This document shows positions 52,940-62,512 of a stretch of DNA of 64,000 nt, in pieces. This stretch comes from Paenibacillus_AB hodogayensis (GTDB taxonomy: Bacteria > Bacillota > Bacilli > Paenibacillales > NBRC-103111), in the NCBI RefSeq assembly GCF_039536325.1, contig NZ_BAAAYO010000001.1:1343196-1407195 (forward strand). Direction: 5' to 3'. A model generated the notes under the pieces. That model saw only the letters and a list, made by a program, of their open reading frames with translations. It did not search any database and was not told where the DNA came from. A program made the position numbers and the translations under genes. Every line of letters begins with the position of its first letter. Within the stretch, counting starts at the first letter, position 1.

Positions 52940-53809
52940 CTATACGTAGCCCCTCCCCGCCAAACGGTAGCGAATCGGAGTCGTGCCGGTCATTTCCTTG
53001 AACAGCCGGACCAAATAATTGACGTCGAGAATGCCGATTCGCTCGCCGATCTCGGCCAGCGGCAGGTCGGTGCGATGCAGCAGCGATTTCGCTTCCTCGA
53101 TGCGCAGGTGTTGGACGTATTTGACTGGCGTCATGCCGGTATATTTTTTAAAGCAGCGCGCTATATAGTCGTAATCGAAATGCAGCTCCCGCTCCATCTC
53201 CTTGGCGCGAAACGGCTCCCGCATCGTTTGCTTCAAATAATGGATCGCCCGTTCCGAGATTGCCCGGGTTTGCGGAGCAAGCTGGCGGCACAGCGAATAT
53301 TGAAGCTGAGCGAGCAATTGCAGCATCAGAACATGAGCCTCCAGCGAGCGTTCCAGCGTCAGCATGCGCTGCTGCCGGACGAGCCGCTCGAGCAGCGGCT
53401 CGAACAGCTGGAAGTCGGTCGAGGCATACTTGGGTAAGATCATCACATGCTGCGGCGGAATCACATCCCGACTTGTCCCCGCCTGCAGCACCGTTTTCCA
53501 TGCAATATCGCCGCTATCCACGATGCGTGCCGGAACGCTATGAACGAAATGAAGCCAATACATCTCGGTCTCTTCCCGGGAGGCTTCATGACCGTAATGC
53601 AGCAAGCCCGGCTCCAGCACGAGCACTTCGCCCGGCTTGACTTCGTAAGGAACGCCGTTCTCGGTCATATAGAGCGCGCCGGTTTTGACAAACACGACGT
53701 CGTATACGTCAAATCGCCTCTCGAAATGCTTCGTCCCCGGCGGCCAGACCGTATGACCTGCCGTGACGTGCTGGGGCAGCGTTGTGATGGAAAGCTCCAT
53801 ACATTTCAA
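52940..53809 (-). CDS. AraC-family transcriptional regulator
   Basis: The 289-aa protein has a cupin-type sensor half (YDVVFVKTGALYMTENGVPY, LEPGLLHYGH) and a C-terminal double helix-turn-helix (FDYDYIARCFKKYTGMTPVK and GILDVNYLVRLFKEMTGTTP). The TTG at 53809 follows GGGGGA. It lies 107 bp upstream of the fucosidase gene in the same orientation and probably regulates it in response to a fucose-containing sugar. Confidence 0.92.
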   Translation of the reverse strand: MKCMELSITTLPQHVTAGHTVWPPGTKHFERRFDVYDVVFVKTGALYMTENGVPYEVKPGEVLVLEPGLLHYGHEASREETEMYWLHFVHSVPARIVDSGDIAWKTVLQAGTSRDVIPPQHVMILPKYASTDFQLFEPLLERLVRQQRMLTLERSLEAHVLMLQLLAQLQYSLCRQLAPQTRAISERAIHYLKQTMREPFRAKEMERELHFDYDYIARCFKKYTGMTPVKYVQHLRIEEAKSLLHRTDLPLAEIGERIGILDVNYLVRLFKEMTGTTPIRYRLAGRGYV

Positions 53810-54061
53810 ATGGCAGTCCCCCTATGCAGCCGGCATGCCCTTATTATATTTCATAGGTTGACATATGCAAATATGGCGAGAAGAGGGAACGGGCGATAGG
53901 TACGATGCGAAGCCGCCCGTTCGGCTGAGGTTTGGATGGGCGGTCGGGGCGAGGGGGGTATACCGGCGGCCTGCCGTCGCTCGGAGACAGGATTCGACCT
54001 CCGGGGCGATTGTGATTTCAAGAGCGCCGTCTGGTATGATAGAGCCGGAGGGATATTACCG

Positions 54062-54610
54062 ATGGACTACCGCGTAACCGCCGAATGGAATGAGACGATC
54101 TGGCGCCTGGCCGAGCCGATTTACCGCCATGCGTTTCCCGAGCACGGCCGAAAACCCGAAGCCATTATACGGCGCATGTTCGAAAGAGGGCTGTGCCGCC
54201 TGCATACAGCAGCCGTAGACAACGAAACGATCGCTATGGCCCTTACCGGCATCGACGCCCGGGCTTCTGCGCTGCTGATCGACTATATCGCCGTCAAGCG
54301 GGAAGTCCAGAGCCGAGGCTATGGCCGCCTGTTCCTGGAACGCATCCGGACATGGGCGGAGACAAGCGCCAGGTGCAGAGGCATTATCGTCGAGGTCGAA
54401 GCCGATCCCTCGAACGAAAACCTCCGCCGTATCCGCTTCTGGGAGCAATGCGGATTCCGCCTCACCGACTATGTGCACCACTACATTTGGGTTCCCGAGC
54501 CGTACCGGGCCATGGCGCTAAGCTTCCGCCAGGACGATCCGCTCCCGGACGACGGAGAAACTTTGTTCCGCAGTATTACCCGGTTTCATCAGCAGGCTTA
54601 CCGGAAATAA
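54062..54610 (+). CDS. GNAT-family N-acetyltransferase
   Basis: The 182-aa protein shows the acetyl-CoA-binding strand and loop LIDYIAVKREVQSRGYGRLFLERI (motif A, Q/R-x-x-G-x-G/A form) and the FWEQCGF motif B. The acceptor is unknown. I chose ATG 54062 after GGAGGG; the open frame upstream has no family resemblance. It stands alone between two AraC genes. Confidence 0.88.
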   Translation: MDYRVTAEWNETIWRLAEPIYRHAFPEHGRKPEAIIRRMFERGLCRLHTAAVDNETIAMALTGIDARASALLIDYIAVKREVQSRGYGRLFLERIRTWAETSARCRGIIVEVEADPSNENLRRIRFWEQCGFRLTDYVHHYIWVPEPYRAMALSFRQDDPLPDDGETLFRSITRFHQQAYRK

Positions 54611-54735
54611 AGTGCCCGCTTCGCCGTTGCTTCAGCCGTGCGGGAGGTCCAGCCGATCACGCCGTGCCGCCATCGCCGCCATACTTTCGCCGCCGTGCAG
54701 TCATCGGTATGCTCTCGCCTGGGCACTGGCGCGCT

Positions 54736-55569
54736 CTACATCTGGCGGTATACGCTCGGTGCCAGACCGGTTTCTTTCTTGAACAGCCGCGCAAAATAAA
54801 ACGAGTCGACAAAGCCCACCTGCAAAGCAACCTCCCGAATCGGCAGACGGGTTCCGCGGAGCAGCTGCCGTGCCGTATCCATGCGGATTTTAAGCAAATA
54901 TTGCATTGGGCTGCGTCCGGTGTGCAGCTTGAAAAACGCGGAGAAGTACCCCGGAGACAGCGAGCATTCCCGGGCCAGCCGCTCCCGGCTAAGCGTCTCG
55001 TGCATATGCTGCTTCATGTAGGCGATGGTCCGGTTCAACGTCTCGTCGTCTCTGCCGTCTTTGCCGGACCTGCTTCTCAGAATCGCCGCGAACCGTTCCA
55101 GCAGCTGGAGAAATTCCAGCTTCGCCCGCCACTCGTAGCCGGCGTTCTTTTTATTCCATATGTCGAAAACGTTCTCGAACGACTCCAGCAGCCGCACGTC
55201 CCGATGCGTCTCCACGCTCACGGGAACGGGCAGCGGGCCGTTTACCCTTCCCTCCCAACGATCCTCATCCCGGACCCATCTTAGATGACCGTACCCGAAA
55301 TGGACCGAATAAAAAGATAACGTATCCCGACTGTCGGTCGTAATGCGCAGCCGATTGCCGGGCCAGCATTGAAAGACCGTGCCCGGCACCAGTTGAGCGA
55401 CCGTGTCGCCAAGCTCCAGCACGCCCTTCCCCTCGGTGACCAGAGCCAAAATGTGCCGCATCGACTGTTTGCGTACCAGCTCATAGTTGAATTCCCGCCA
55501 AAACGCCTCATCCCGCTTCACCACGTCGATAATCCCGGGGCTGAAAGAAAGCAAAAAGTCGTAATCCAC
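54736..55569 (-). CDS. AraC-family transcriptional regulator
   Basis: The 277-aa protein has a cupin-like N-terminal domain (ILALVTEGKGVLELGDTVAQ) and a C-terminal double helix-turn-helix (CSLSPGYFSAFFKLHTGRSP and VGFVDSFYFARLFKKETGLAP). GTG 55569 lies nine bases after GGAGGGA, favoured over a GTG eight codons upstream. No obvious target gene follows it; the amidohydrolase-Rieske pair upstream is a candidate. Confidence 0.9.
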   Translation of the reverse strand: MDYDFLLSFSPGIIDVVKRDEAFWREFNYELVRKQSMRHILALVTEGKGVLELGDTVAQLVPGTVFQCWPGNRLRITTDSRDTLSFYSVHFGYGHLRWVRDEDRWEGRVNGPLPVPVSVETHRDVRLLESFENVFDIWNKKNAGYEWRAKLEFLQLLERFAAILRSRSGKDGRDDETLNRTIAYMKQHMHETLSRERLARECSLSPGYFSAFFKLHTGRSPMQYLLKIRMDTARQLLRGTRLPIREVALQVGFVDSFYFARLFKKETGLAPSVYRQM

Positions 55570-55856
55570 CGGTTCCCTTCCCTCCGTGCGCACGAATGGA
55601 CGATTCTCGCCGCAAACTTTGGCAAAGTCCCGGCCGCCCCGTACGATCCGTTTTGTTTCTATTGTACCAGACGACCTATAAGCGAAAAACCCTCCGTCGC
55701 CGCATCGATCACGGACTCGGGAAGGTTATGGCGCACGGTTTCGATTGTCGCCAGGTCCGCCAGTGTCGCCGGAAGACCGCTTCAAACTGTGGTTGTCTCA
55801 TGCGAAACGAGGATTACCGGCGATGCCGCGGTCATTCTAAGCAAAATTGGCTGCTC

Positions 55857-56207
55857 TTACCGCATTAGCACATAGAGCTCGTCGCCATCCGTCTCGACAG
55901 GAAAGCCGCGCAGCTTCGCGTCTCCCCCCAGATGCCTGCCGTCCTTCAGATCGAATTCCCAGCCGTGCCAAGGACAGCGCACAATTTCGAGATGCTTGCC
56001 GTATTCGTATTCGTAGACGAGCGAAGGCAACCTCGTCCCGCATACCGGCCCCTCGCATACCGGAGCGGCGGCGTGCGGGCATACGTTGCGCCAGGCATAA
56101 AACTGTCCGTCCACGTGGAAAAGGCCGATCTCCATGCCCTTGACCTCGACGATCATCCGTCCCTTTGTCCGGACTTCCCCGGCCTTCGCCGCATAATAAC
56201 GGTTCAT
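55857..56207 (-). CDS. Rieske [2Fe-2S] ferredoxin-like protein
   Basis: The 116-aa protein is a stand-alone Rieske domain. It has both cluster-binding boxes, CPHAAAPVCEG and CPWHGWEFDLKDG (Cys-X-His and Cys-X2-His). Such proteins pass electrons to oxygenases or similar enzymes, but no oxygenase is nearby. Its ATG overlaps the stop of the amidohydrolase gene (ATGA), so the two are made together. The low content of hydrophobic sequence indicates a soluble cytoplasmic protein. Confidence 0.92.
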   Translation of the reverse strand: MNRYYAAKAGEVRTKGRMIVEVKGMEIGLFHVDGQFYAWRNVCPHAAAPVCEGPVCGTRLPSLVYEYEYGKHLEIVRCPWHGWEFDLKDGRHLGGDAKLRGFPVETDGDELYVLMR

Positions 56208-57340
56208 CTTCCGTCGTCGCCTCCGTCCGTCTCCCGGCTGTCGTCGGACGAGGCGGCCGGTCCCGTCTCCGCTGCAATCTCGTGCAGCCCGTACAGCTTG
56301 CTTGCATTTCCGGCCATAATGCCCTCCCGCATCCGCTTCGGCAGCGCATTCAGCACCACCTTCGGATTGTCGAAATCCCAGTGGGGATAATCCGTCGAGA
56401 ACATGACCGTATGCTCGGCGTCGCACATATCGAATATTTGCACGAGATGCTCCGGCTTCTCCGGTTCCTCGATCGGCTGCGTCGTCAGACGGATATGGGT
56501 TTTGATATATTCCGACGGCAGCCGTTTCAGCCAAGGAACCGTGTCGCGGAGCGCTTTGTAGTTTTTGTCCATCCGCCACATCAGGTGAGGCAGCCACGCG
56601 ATGCCGCCCTCGATCGCCACGAACGTCAGCTTCGGAAATTTCTCGAATACGCCTTCGCACACCAGACTGTTAACATGCGTCATGTAGTTCGTCGGCAATA
56701 TGTTGTGCCATTCCAAGTACCGGCTCGGATACCCGGAAGGCGTAGGTGGCCCTGCCGTACCTCTGCCCTCCGTGCCCGGATGCACGGCAATCGGCAGCCC
56801 GTTGCGCTCGCACGCCTCGTAGATCGGGTGATAGAATCGTTGCCCGTAAGGCATCCGCGCCCCGCTTGCCATAATGACCTGGACCATATCGGGATGGGAT
56901 GCCCACCGGTCGATTTCCCCGGCTGCGTACGCCGGGTCCGAGGCGTTGATCAGGATCGATCCTTTGAAGCGCGGGCTTACCTTGAGCCAATGCTCCGCCA
57001 ACCATTCGTTGTAGGCCGTCACGACGGCATTGGCATAATCCGGATCGACGTGCAGCGATATGCCGAGAACGCCCGAGCCGGTCAGGATGGAGTAATCGAT
57101 TCCGTATTTATCCATATGGTGGCGGAGCAAATAGTGGGGATCGCTGCCCGGCTGACCGCCTTCGGGCGTTTGGGCGTCCTTGCGCATCACTCCGATGGGG
57201 GAATAGTAAGGACTCGCCACGCCGATGCCTTGACCGAGCCATTGGCTGTGCCAGACTTTCGGCAAATACGGGAGCAGGTCCTTCGGATGGCGAATCGCAT
57301 TGTGCACGTCGGTGTCAATCCATTTGGGCGCACGGTTCAT
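56204..57340 (-). CDS. Amidohydrolase-2 family metalloenzyme (ACMSD-like)
   Basis: The 378-aa protein has the family's metal motifs: IDTDVHN near the N-terminus (Asp-X-His form), IAVHPGTEG, and FSTDYPHWD near residue 330. Relatives decarboxylate or hydrolyse aromatic carboxylates (ACMSD, resorcylate decarboxylase types). The residue after residue 360 is a disordered acidic tail. ATG 57340 follows GAGGAAG. It is translationally coupled to a Rieske protein, which hints at an aromatic-ring degradation step, but no other pathway gene is present. Confidence 0.88.
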   Translation of the reverse strand: MNRAPKWIDTDVHNAIRHPKDLLPYLPKVWHSQWLGQGIGVASPYYSPIGVMRKDAQTPEGGQPGSDPHYLLRHHMDKYGIDYSILTGSGVLGISLHVDPDYANAVVTAYNEWLAEHWLKVSPRFKGSILINASDPAYAAGEIDRWASHPDMVQVIMASGARMPYGQRFYHPIYEACERNGLPIAVHPGTEGRGTAGPPTPSGYPSRYLEWHNILPTNYMTHVNSLVCEGVFEKFPKLTFVAIEGGIAWLPHLMWRMDKNYKALRDTVPWLKRLPSEYIKTHIRLTTQPIEEPEKPEHLVQIFDMCDAEHTVMFSTDYPHWDFDNPKVVLNALPKRMREGIMAGNASKLYGLHEIAAETGPAASSDDSRETDGGDDGR

Positions 57341-57768
57341 GGCGTTCTCTTCCTCTCTTCCTCTGCGTCAAGATACGTTGTCGTCATACCCGGGCAATCG
57401 CATAAAAAATCGGCGGCAAAGCGAGGCTGCGGTGACCTTTGCTCCTCCAATCGCACTTGAAATCGGATTCCCTGTTTGGGTGATAGCTGGCGGAATCCGA
57501 TCTCAAAGGCGACCGCTTCGCTTTTGCGGACCCAAAGGCCCCCCTCCGCCTTCTCTGCATAGCCGGACTATGTCAAACACGATTGCCCTGTCGTCATACC
57601 TTGATTATAAAATCGCATTGCCGGATAAGGAATGGAGGTTCAACCGGGAAATCTGGATTATTGGCAGATGTTGCGCGAGGCCCCGGCGTTCTATTTTCCG
57701 CCCCCAACCGCATACAATAGCCGGAATACCGCCATTGGCGACTCTAATACCAAATGGGGAGTGGAGCG
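57341..57768. other. Gene-free stretch with inverted repeat
   Basis: No gene is seen. ATCGGATTCC and its exact complement GGAATCCGAT (about 57462-57500) face each other across some 20 bp. The phrase TGTCGTCATACC occurs twice, about 210 bp apart. Promoters for the divergent amidohydrolase and transglutaminase genes must lie here, but I could not pick them with confidence. Confidence 0.4.
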
Positions 57769-58590
57769 ATGATTACGGTAGGGCAAGGCGCCATTCGCCC
57801 GGATTTGCTATCCGGAACGGAAAGGGTCATCTATGAGCAGAAGATGGGCAGCTCCACGCCGTTTCATTACGAGACGGCCGACGAGCTGCTGTTTGAGCTG
57901 AAGCTGAGGGCGGCCACCGTAGCCGCGGCGATCGCGCTGGAGCACAGCGAAGTGGCGTTCGCCACGTTCAAGAAATCCCGCGCCAACAACAACTATTGGA
58001 GACGCACGAACGAGGGAGGCTTCGAATTGCGCAAACGGGCCAGCCCCTCTGCCGCGATACGGGACATTTATGCGAACGGAGGGGAATACGGGTTCGAATG
58101 CGCGACGGCGATCGTCATCGTCCTGTACAAGGCCGTGCTCGATACGATCGGCGACGAGACGTTCGACCGGCTGTTCGGCAACCTGTACCTGTACTCGTGG
58201 GAGCACGATTCGGATATGCCGCTTGTGACCGAGGACGGCAAGCGGGAGACGTTCCCCGGGGACGTTCTGTATTACATCAATCCGGACTACAATCCGGAGA
58301 CGCCTCAGTGGCAAGGCGAAAATGTCGTAAAGCTGACGGGGGATATGCTGTTCGGGCACGGCATCGGCATCAAAAACGAGCGGGGAATTATCGACGAGCT
58401 GAACGAAAATCGCAGGCCCGGCAGCCAAATCTCCGCCCGCCTGTTCGAACGAACAACGCATCCGGACTACAGCGCGATTCTGCAAGAAACGCAGGTACGC
58501 TCTGGGACGTCGGGGCCGGCTTTCGCCAGGTCGTGGCCGGCGGGCGCCATCGCCGGGCGAATCGGCAGACGCACGCGCGTGTACGGTTGA
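57769..58590 (+). CDS. tgl: Protein-glutamine gamma-glutamyltransferase (spore coat transglutaminase)
   Basis: The 273-aa enzyme cross-links coat proteins through glutamyl-lysine bonds in the late mother cell. It matches Bacillus Tgl along its length: FELKLR, FATFKKSRANNNYWRRT, SPSAAIRDIYANG, catalytic Cys111 in YGFECATAIVIV, YYINPDYNPETPQWQGENVV and FGHGIGI. ATG 57769 follows GGGAGTGGAG. The C-terminus is about 25 residues longer than in B. subtilis and low in complexity. The gene marks the organism as an endospore former and should be under sigma-E/sigma-K control. Confidence 0.95.
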   Translation: MITVGQGAIRPDLLSGTERVIYEQKMGSSTPFHYETADELLFELKLRAATVAAAIALEHSEVAFATFKKSRANNNYWRRTNEGGFELRKRASPSAAIRDIYANGGEYGFECATAIVIVLYKAVLDTIGDETFDRLFGNLYLYSWEHDSDMPLVTEDGKRETFPGDVLYYINPDYNPETPQWQGENVVKLTGDMLFGHGIGIKNERGIIDELNENRRPGSQISARLFERTTHPDYSAILQETQVRSGTSGPAFARSWPAGAIAGRIGRRTRVYG

Positions 58591-58690
58591 TCCGGGAGAA
58601 TTGGCTAACGGGGCGGGCACTGCCGCCGGGGCTGTTGCCGCCGGGCCGGCTCTCGCGCGACCGGCTCGCTTATTCGCTCCATGCGGCAGA

Positions 58691-59203
58691 CTACGGCTTA
58701 GCGGCGTTGCGGAAGCGGATGATGGAGAAATCCAGCGTGGAGGCGATGACCCGATCGCGAAGCGGGTGCAGGGAAGGCGTGAAGCGAAGCTCCACCCGCT
58801 CCACGAGCAGCAAAGCGAGCAGATCGCCGACCGGCTCGACACGAAGAGGCTTCACAACGTCGGTCGAGACGTAGTAGCCGGCGGATCCGTCAAGCATCCG
58901 GAAACCGGCGGCGGGAAACGCGTACCGGTACAGCTTCGTTTGACGAATGCGGTCGAGCCAGCCGTTTTCCACGGCAACGACCTTGCCGGCGGCCGAATGC
59001 GACAGGAAGGCCAGCTCGTCCTGTCGGGTCGTCCGCTCGTTTTTCCAATAAATGACTCTCGGACAATCTCTGGGGAAATAATAGTGCGGACTCCGTTCCC
59101 TGTCGAGTGCGAACACGACCGGCGGCAGCTCCGGGAACGCCGGGGCCTGCCGGGGCCGGAAAACCTCAATATCCGGCTCCTCGCTAAAATGAAAAAGCTC
59201 CAT
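58691..59203 (-). CDS. Conserved hypothetical protein, DUF6886-like
   Basis: The 170-aa protein begins MELFHFSEEPDIEVFRPR and contains VFALDRERSPHYYFPRDCPR, features of a small conserved family of unknown function in Bacilli. ATG 59203 lies directly after GGAGGTGAG; the longer frame adds unrelated sequence. No signal peptide or membrane segment. It precedes no obvious partner; a TIM-barrel epimerase gene lies 73 bp upstream in the same direction, so they may share a transcript. Confidence 0.8.
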   Translation of the reverse strand: MELFHFSEEPDIEVFRPRQAPAFPELPPVVFALDRERSPHYYFPRDCPRVIYWKNERTTRQDELAFLSHSAAGKVVAVENGWLDRIRQTKLYRYAFPAAGFRMLDGSAGYYVSTDVVKPLRVEPVGDLLALLLVERVELRFTPSLHPLRDRVIASTLDFSIIRFRNAAKP

Positions 59204-59276
59204 CCGCTCACCTCCATTCAATCGGTTACCCCTACCGTAAAGGAGCGATGGGCCGAATGCAAAGGAAAGAACGGGT

Positions 59277-60188
59277 TTATCGGTTTTCGGCTGCATGAGC
59301 TTCGCCCGTTAAGCCGCAAACCGCCGCCGCCCTTCTGTAAATCTCGGCCAGCTCGTCCGTCCCGACCCGATCGGCGTCGTGCTCGAAGGTCAGATGAAAC
59401 CGCGAATTCCGCGCCGCAACGAACGCCAGGTAAGCGTAGGCCTCTCCATATGTCGCGTCTCCGTCCTGCCCTTTCCGAACAGGCAAATGGTGAACAAACG
59501 TCTCGTCCGCGTAATGGACATTGCTGTAATGGACTACATATACGGAAGAAGCGGTCCGCTCCAGCCAAGCGAACGGATCGAAGTCGTGAAACGCTTTCGC
59601 CGCAATGTCCAGACGGGCGGTATCGACGACCAGCCCGATACTCGGGTGATTCTCGAACGCCTCCGCGACCCAATCCCCATAGTCGCCGAAGAAGTCGTGC
59701 TCCAGCACGATGCGCTGGTCATACCGGCGCTGCAATTGCTCCAGTTCGGCAAACAGTCGCTCCGAAAGCGAGCGAAACCGGTCTATCGGGAGCCGATCAT
59801 AGCCGTATCGAGCCGCCGCATCCGGCATACGGGCAAACCTGCGGCGAAGGGGCGGCTGAAATACCGGCAAATACGGATAATGAAACAGAATGTAGTCGGC
59901 CCCGTATCTGGAAGCCAGCTCGGTTTCCGCCTCGACGCGGCGCAGCGCTTCGCCCCGTTCCGCCGCATCGGGCGACAGAAGCAGCGGCAGCTCATAGCCT
60001 CGTCCGCTTAGGATCGGACCGTGAACGCCGAATTGCAGACCATGACGGTCACAAAACGTACGAGCCTTCTCCAGTTCCGCCTCGTCCTGGTACCCGCTAA
60101 TTTCCAAGCCGTTCAGCATCCCGAGGCTGTATCGTTCCCACCTCGCCGGGTCGCATTGATGCCACATGCCCAACTGCAATCGTCTCAT
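59277..60188 (-). CDS. Sugar phosphate isomerase/epimerase-like TIM-barrel protein
   Basis: The 303-aa protein belongs to the xylose isomerase-like (AP endonuclease 2) TIM-barrel superfamily: GLEISG, FGVHGPI, YILFHYPY, IVLEHDFFGDYG (metal-ligand Glu), GLVVDTARLD, VYVVHYSN and LTFEHD. It would bind a divalent metal; the sugar or polyol substrate is unknown. ATG 60188 follows GGAGGAG; the longer frame upstream is not conserved in character. Possibly co-transcribed with the DUF6886-like gene. Confidence 0.85.
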   Translation of the reverse strand: MRRLQLGMWHQCDPARWERYSLGMLNGLEISGYQDEAELEKARTFCDRHGLQFGVHGPILSGRGYELPLLLSPDAAERGEALRRVEAETELASRYGADYILFHYPYLPVFQPPLRRRFARMPDAAARYGYDRLPIDRFRSLSERLFAELEQLQRRYDQRIVLEHDFFGDYGDWVAEAFENHPSIGLVVDTARLDIAAKAFHDFDPFAWLERTASSVYVVHYSNVHYADETFVHHLPVRKGQDGDATYGEAYAYLAFVAARNSRFHLTFEHDADRVGTDELAEIYRRAAAVCGLTGEAHAAENR

Positions 60189-60433
60189 TGCCGTCTCCTC
60201 CCTTTCCTCCGCTCGGTTTACGATCGTGACGCCGCCGTCTCCGCTCTCCGTCTTCTTCACGCTGCGAATGGGGTTCAAGCTTTGCCGACCGTGCCTTTTT
60301 TGCGCTCGCCTTTATGTTTCGCTTGCGGCCCTGCCAACTCCTTCTTTGTCGTTCCCCCTTGCCAATCCCGTGCCGCAGGTTGAACGGCGCGCCGAAGCGT
60401 CATACTATGAAGAAGAACAGGAGGGAGTTAAGT

Positions 60434-61009
60434 ATGGATCGCACGCCGATGCAAACGGATCTCGGCCACGGAGCCGAGTCGGAAACCACGAAAGGAACGC
60501 TGTTCATCTACGACAGCTTCGAGCTGACCGAGGAAGGGGAGGCGAGCGCAGACGGCGGCCTGGACGTCGCCGCGCTGCAAATGTTGACGAAATGGGCGGA
60601 GCAACGATGGATGACGCGCGCCGTGCTTTACGTTCCTCACGAGGAGACGTTGAAGCGAATGGGCGTCCACTATCCGTCCCCTTTGTACAAGCGCGAGAAG
60701 CACCTGAAAGAAACAGTCGAACGGCTGGACGCTGCGGTACCGTTCTCCATAGACGGCTGGGAGCACAAGCGCAAAAAGTATACGCCGATTGACGTGGCGC
60801 TTCGCTATATGCACGAACGGTACGCTTCCCCGTACTTTATAGGCATGAGCGCGGCCTATGCCAATCGGTTCGCCTCCTATCAAGGATTCGAAGACTGGAT
60901 TCGCCGGCTTCGGCTTGTCGTGGTAGAGGAAGCGAGACCCTTCGACGCGCACCCGCTGCTGCGCAAGCATGAGAACCGCTGGCACCTTCTGCGGCGAAGC
61001 GAGAGATAA
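60434..61009 (+). CDS. Hypothetical protein, 191 aa
   Basis: I do not recognise this protein. It is soluble, rich in charged residues and has clear amphipathic pattern (YDSFELTEEGEASADGGLD, then AEQRWMTRAVLYVPHEETL). A strong GGAGGGAG ribosome site precedes the ATG. It is transcribed divergently from the epimerase gene. No signal peptide or membrane segment is present. Confidence 0.75.
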   Translation: MDRTPMQTDLGHGAESETTKGTLFIYDSFELTEEGEASADGGLDVAALQMLTKWAEQRWMTRAVLYVPHEETLKRMGVHYPSPLYKREKHLKETVERLDAAVPFSIDGWEHKRKKYTPIDVALRYMHERYASPYFIGMSAAYANRFASYQGFEDWIRRLRLVVVEEARPFDAHPLLRKHENRWHLLRRSER

Positions 61010-61302
61010 GCGGCCTGCACGAAAGCGGTCATGCCGGGACGGTACGGCTTTAGCTCCAATCCCAAGGCATCCGTACCGGATCGCCGATTCGCTCGTACCG
61101 AAACAGCCGCTTGGCGGTAGCAGACACAGCGGCTGTCCGCTCCGAGTAGCTTGTCGACGATCGACATGACGATCGGATGGGCGATGACGCGATTATGTTG
61201 GAAAGTCGGCAATCCGTTCGAATGAAGCAGAGCGCATATGAACGAACAAATCGTGTATCCCGCTAGTACCCGATGGCTGGCTTCGTTTGCGGTTCATCTT
61301 CC
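61010..61302 (-). pseudogene. Possible gene remnant
   Basis: On the minus strand, 61212 down to about 61050 reads NRVIAHPIVMSIVDKLLGAD in one frame, which recalls the middle of phytanoyl-CoA dioxygenase-like proteins. The rest of such a gene is absent. There is no start site, and the reading frame continues into the opposite strand of the hypothetical gene. This is a weak suggestion; otherwise the stretch holds nothing I can assign. Confidence 0.2.
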
Positions 61303-62277
61303 TTACCGCTCAACTTGTACGATAAAGACATAGCTTGCATCTCCACTAACATATTTTTCGGAAATCTTCCATTGGGCAAATATTTGATATACATAAACTC
61401 CTTCTTCCGATGGAAAGGAAAAGACATTATCTATGAGCGGTTCCCTTGCGGTCTCCACTTGCTGCCCGTTTTCAATACGATACCTGGTAACCGTTACCGC
61501 AGCAGGCTTTGGCGTATAATCAAATTCGACTGTAACGCTATCACCAGGCAGTACTTGCACCGGCTTTTGGTTTTCAACTCGTCTCACCGGGCCAGGGTAG
61601 TCGGCACATCCAATCCAACAATACGAAGATAGTAACGGCGATAGGTTTGCATTGCTTTTGATGTACGGAACGGGGGGGAGGCTTCCTTTAATGGGAGTCT
61701 CATCGAAATAGCCGACTTTAAGTTCTATGCGAGCATAATGAGTCAAATCCCCGTTGCCCCTGGTCTGAAATGGGTGGATCCCCCCCATTTGATTTGGGCG
61801 GTCCAATAATACCCCGTAATCGGCCTGGCCTATTTCCATCCCGGATTGGTTATAGAAATGTAACGTAAAGAAACAGTAGCGTGGATTTTTTTGGGTTTCC
61901 AGATTTTCATCGACTAGCAGCTGGCCCTGTATACTGGTCTCACCGCCTTTCTGATTAAGGACCAAATTGCCGACACTTATACTCGGAAAAAGGGGATCTT
62001 TTATAACGATCCGATTCGTCGAGAACAGGACAGAAACCGTTTCACTGGCAGCATTGTAACCAATAGAGGCCCCTATTGATTCTGCGAAAAAGCGAATCGG
62101 CATATACAAATGGCCATCGTAATTAAAAGCTGCATATTCCTGGCCCATCGATATTGTCTTGCCGTTAACTACGAAATTGATCGATTGTTTAATCACTTCC
62201 AATTTGTTAGATGCTACGGCAACGGATGAAAGGGAAAGCAGTATTCCGAGTACCAATCCCAAAACAAACTTTTTCAT
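61303..62277 (-). CDS. Secreted stalk-domain protein (copper amine oxidase N-terminal-like)
   Basis: The 324-aa protein has a signal peptide (about 1-22) and then a copper-amine-oxidase N-terminal-like stalk domain (about 30-100: INFVVNGKTISMGQEYAAFN, LYMPIRFFAESIGASIGYN), a domain common in Paenibacillus cell-surface proteins and unrelated to oxidase activity. The remaining 200 residues form beta-rich domains of unknown role. ATG 62277 follows GAGGGGG. GC content looks lower than that of neighbours, which may indicate a different origin. Confidence 0.82.
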   Translation of the reverse strand: MKKFVLGLVLGILLSLSSVAVASNKLEVIKQSINFVVNGKTISMGQEYAAFNYDGHLYMPIRFFAESIGASIGYNAASETVSVLFSTNRIVIKDPLFPSISVGNLVLNQKGGETSIQGQLLVDENLETQKNPRYCFFTLHFYNQSGMEIGQADYGVLLDRPNQMGGIHPFQTRGNGDLTHYARIELKVGYFDETPIKGSLPPVPYIKSNANLSPLLSSYCWIGCADYPGPVRRVENQKPVQVLPGDSVTVEFDYTPKPAAVTVTRYRIENGQQVETAREPLIDNVFSFPSEEGVYVYQIFAQWKISEKYVSGDASYVFIVQVER

Positions 62278-62453
62278 TACTCATACAACCCCCTCTATTA
62301 TTAGTTCGATGTAATGACAAACCGGAGCCCTGTGAATAACTCATTTGCAGCCCTGCCACGCCAACTGACGATAAGCGCGCATGCAGCTGTCGATTGCATG
62401 GCCTCCCCCATTGCTTACTTTCGACAAATTGGAAATAAATCCCTTTAAAAAGC

Positions 62454-62489
62454 AAAAAGAGGGTTCCGCTCGATCCGGAACACCCTCTC
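62454..62489 (-). terminator. Terminator of the SGNH esterase gene
   Basis: An imperfect stem (AGAGGGTGTTCCG/CGGAACCCTCT) is followed by T residues on the minus strand, about 25 bp past the stop codon. Confidence 0.75.
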
Positions 62490-62512
62490 GTTATAGCCTT
62501 CATTGGATTTCG

